In this document: piece by piece, positions 62,382 through 64,000 of the stretch
Layout of the letters: the number at the start of each line of letters is the position of its first letter
How positions within the stretch are numbered: the stretch's first letter is position 1
NCBI GenBank assembly: GCA_024653485.1
Contig: JANLFY010000009.1
Coordinates: 62,001 to 126,000, forward strand
Direction: 5' to 3'
Source of the DNA: Bacillota bacterium
GTDB taxonomy: Bacteria > Bacillota > SHA-98 > UBA4971
DNA length: 64,000 bases
Notes under the pieces: generated by a model
What the model was told of the DNA's origin: nothing
Seen by the model: only the letters and a program-made list of their open reading frames with translations
Databases searched by the model: none
Translations under genes and position numbers: made by a program

Positions 62382-63746
62382 TCACTGAAGGTACGCGTGG
62401 ATGGCCCGGGCTGCCTTCCTCCCTTCCGCGACAGCCTTCACGACAGTGGCGCCGCCATCTACCGCATCCCCGCCCGCGAACACACCTTCGATGGGCGTCA
62501 TCATGGTGCTCTGATCCACCGGGATGAGCCCGGCCACGAAGGCAGCCGCGCCGGAGGCGACGAGCCCGCCGCCACCGAAGAGCTCAACGAGCTCCGGCCT
62601 GGGCGCCTGGCCCACAGCCACTATGACGGTACGTACCTCGATCATATGCTCGGTCCCGGGAATCATTTCAGGCCGTTTCCGACCACCGGCATCCGGCTCT
62701 CCCAGGCGAGTGCGCACACACTCTACCGCCGCGAGGCGCCCTCCATCACCGACGAACCTCACGGGGGCTGTGAGGAACTCGAACCTTACCCCTTCCGCCA
62801 AGGCGAATTCGTATTCCCTTCTCCATGCCGGCAATTCCTCGCGAGACCGTCGGTACACCACCACGACCTCTGAGGCGCCGCAGCGAAGCGCGGAACAGGC
62901 CGCATCCATCGCCACGTTTCCGCCACCGATCACAACCACCCTTCCCTCGAGGCGAGCGCAGGCGCCCGTTGCGACGCTCCTCAGAAACTCCCCGGCCTTG
63001 AGGACCCCATGAAGACCCTCTCCCGGGATCCCTAGCGAAGACACTTCTCCCAGGCCAGGCGCGAGGAAGACAGCGTCACACGACCTGCGGATCGCTGCCA
63101 TCGACACGTCCCTGCCAACCCAGACCCCTTTGCTTACCTCGAGGCCGGGCGATGCGAGCACGGCGTCGACCTCAGTCTTCGCCACGGCAAGCGGCAGCCG
63201 GTAACGCGGTATTCCGTGGACGAGCAGCCCGCCGAGATTCTCCTCGCCCTCGTACAGCGTCACGGCATGCCCCAGCCTTACAAGCTCGTGAGCGCAAGCG
63301 AGCCCGGCCGGACCCGAGCCAACGACCGCGACCCTCTTGCCCGTGGGCGCGGCGGCGTGTGGCAGCTTGATCCCCCTCTTCGCCTCCTCGTCCGCCGCGA
63401 ATCTCTGCAACGCCGCGATGGCGATCGGCTCCGAAAGGTTCGTGCTGGAACACCTTTTCTCGCAGAGCTCTTCCGCCGGGCAGACCCTTGCACAAACCCC
63501 TGCGAAGACGTTGGTCTCGCGTATTAGCCGCGCCGCACCGATGAAGTTCTTCGTCTTGAGCCTCCGAATGAACCCCGGAACGTCTACCCCGGCGGGACAC
63601 CCCGAGACGCACGGCGCGTCATGACAGAAGAGACACCTTGAAGCCTCGGCAAGCACCTCGTGGAGTGCTAATCCTCGCTCCACTTCGTCGAATCCGGCCC
63701 TCCGTTCGTCGAGCGGAAGCTCATGCATCCTGGGCCTCGCGCCCAT
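62382..63746 (-). CDS. preT: Dihydropyrimidine dehydrogenase-type NAD(P)H oxidoreductase PreT
   Basis: About 454 residues from ATG at 63746 (frame open to 63806). The N-terminal alpha-helical FeS domain has Cys in CLFCHDAPCVSGCPAGVDVP and CARVCPAEELCEKRC. The FAD site is VAVVGSGPAGLACAHELVRL with LGGLLVHGIPRYRLP, and the NAD(P) site is VVVIGGGNVAMDAACSALRCG. A C-terminal FAD contact precedes EGVFAGGDAVDGGATVVKAV. It feeds electrons from NAD(P)H to PreA. It is also close to glutamate synthase small chain, but no large chain is present. Confidence 0.9.
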   Translation of the reverse strand: MGARPRMHELPLDERRAGFDEVERGLALHEVLAEASRCLFCHDAPCVSGCPAGVDVPGFIRRLKTKNFIGAARLIRETNVFAGVCARVCPAEELCEKRCSSTNLSEPIAIAALQRFAADEEAKRGIKLPHAAAPTGKRVAVVGSGPAGLACAHELVRLGHAVTLYEGEENLGGLLVHGIPRYRLPLAVAKTEVDAVLASPGLEVSKGVWVGRDVSMAAIRRSCDAVFLAPGLGEVSSLGIPGEGLHGVLKAGEFLRSVATGACARLEGRVVVIGGGNVAMDAACSALRCGASEVVVVYRRSREELPAWRREYEFALAEGVRFEFLTAPVRFVGDGGRLAAVECVRTRLGEPDAGGRKRPEMIPGTEHMIEVRTVIVAVGQAPRPELVELFGGGGLVASGAAAFVAGLIPVDQSTMMTPIEGVFAGGDAVDGGATVVKAVAEGRKAARAIHAYLQ

Positions 63747-63812
63747 CGTGACGTCTACCTCCCCTTCGGCATTGGCTCGCTGCCGCGCTCGACCAAGAAC
63801 CCGCAAGCTCTC

Positions 63813-64000
63813 TCACTCGCGTTTGTTCTTGACGTCGATCATCTCCGCCACAATTGCTACGGCGATCTCCTGAGCGGTCCGGGCGCTGATGTCGAGACCT
63901 ATGGGCGCGTGCACGAACGCCACGTCTTCTTGGGAAAACCCCTCTTTGAGCAGCGCCTCGAACGTCGCGCGCACTTTCGATCTACTCCCAATCATCCCGA
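63813..64000 (-). CDS. xdhC: XdhC/CoxF family molybdenum hydroxylase maturation protein (partial)
   Basis: The C-terminal 62 residues only; the gene runs past the window end. GMIGSRSKVRATFEALLKEG, then VHAPIGLDISARTAQEIAVA and IVAEMIDVKNKRE, is the conserved C-terminus of XdhC, which binds Moco, supports its sulfuration and inserts it into the hydroxylase. It is first of the visible catabolic operon, 66 bp upstream of preT. Confidence 0.88.
   Translation of the reverse strand, partial: GMIGSRSKVRATFEALLKEGFSQEDVAFVHAPIGLDISARTAQEIAVAIVAEMIDVKNKRE

Overview
The window looks like a chromosomal segment of a GC-rich, anaerobic, endospore-forming Bacillota (Firmicutes). The evidence is the classic Firmicutes order thrS - infC - rpmI - rplT - rRNA methylase - pheS - pheT - zapA - cvpA - polX (all minus strand), two T-box leaders, the spore-associated genes ytxC and ytpB, an MreB/Mbl protein and CCA-encoding tRNA genes. 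The [FeFe] hydrogenase, the aldehyde:ferredoxin oxidoreductase and the molybdenum hydroxylases point to fermentative anaerobic life. I cannot name a genus. No CRISPR array, insertion sequence or prophage was seen.

Layout. (1) About 0.1-15.2 kb, minus strand: translation and cell-division housekeeping. A Phe-type T-box precedes tlyA-pheS-pheT and a Thr-type T-box precedes thrS. Both synthetases are shortened: PheT lacks the tRNA-binding B2 domain and ThrS lacks the TGS domain. infC probably starts at AUC. (2) 15.4-22.6 kb: a slipin, a dicarboxylate symporter, six tRNA genes, a BON-domain protein, and two gene remnants (a multicopper oxidase fragment and a sugar-dehydrogenase-like propeller with three in-frame stops) in otherwise gene-poor DNA. 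(3) 22.6-32.2 kb, minus strand: mreB, a tiny basic protein, a sirtuin, an OGG1-type glycosylase, a UPF0182 membrane protein, a CPBP protease, a PqqD/radical SAM/SPASM enzyme, a possible 33-residue peptide gene and a LuxR-type regulator. (4) 32.7-40.7 kb, plus strand: a PrpR-like sigma-54 activator, a near-perfect -24/-12 promoter, then a LarA-family racemase, a complete tripartite tricarboxylate transporter and a D-malate/tartrate-type decarboxylating dehydrogenase. This reads as a self-contained uptake-racemise-decarboxylate pathway for a hydroxy-dicarboxylic acid. (5) 40.7-64 kb, minus strand: a nucleobase or heterocycle catabolic region holding xdhC, preT, preA, two FAD subunits, two molybdopterin subunits, one [2Fe-2S] subunit, a MoaD-like protein, ssnA, an orphan PLP enzyme, then hydA, a polyferredoxin, a tungsten-type AOR, a deoxyadenosine-deaminase-like amidohydrolase and a MoeB-like enzyme.

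The most striking find is a purine-riboswitch-family aptamer (48922-48990, minus) directly ahead of hydA-ferredoxin-AOR-deaminase. It would tie hydrogen-producing redox disposal to purine supply, matching the purine-type molybdenum hydroxylases upstream. The other two candidate new systems are the LarA-TTT-DmlA operon and the radical SAM/peptide/protease locus.
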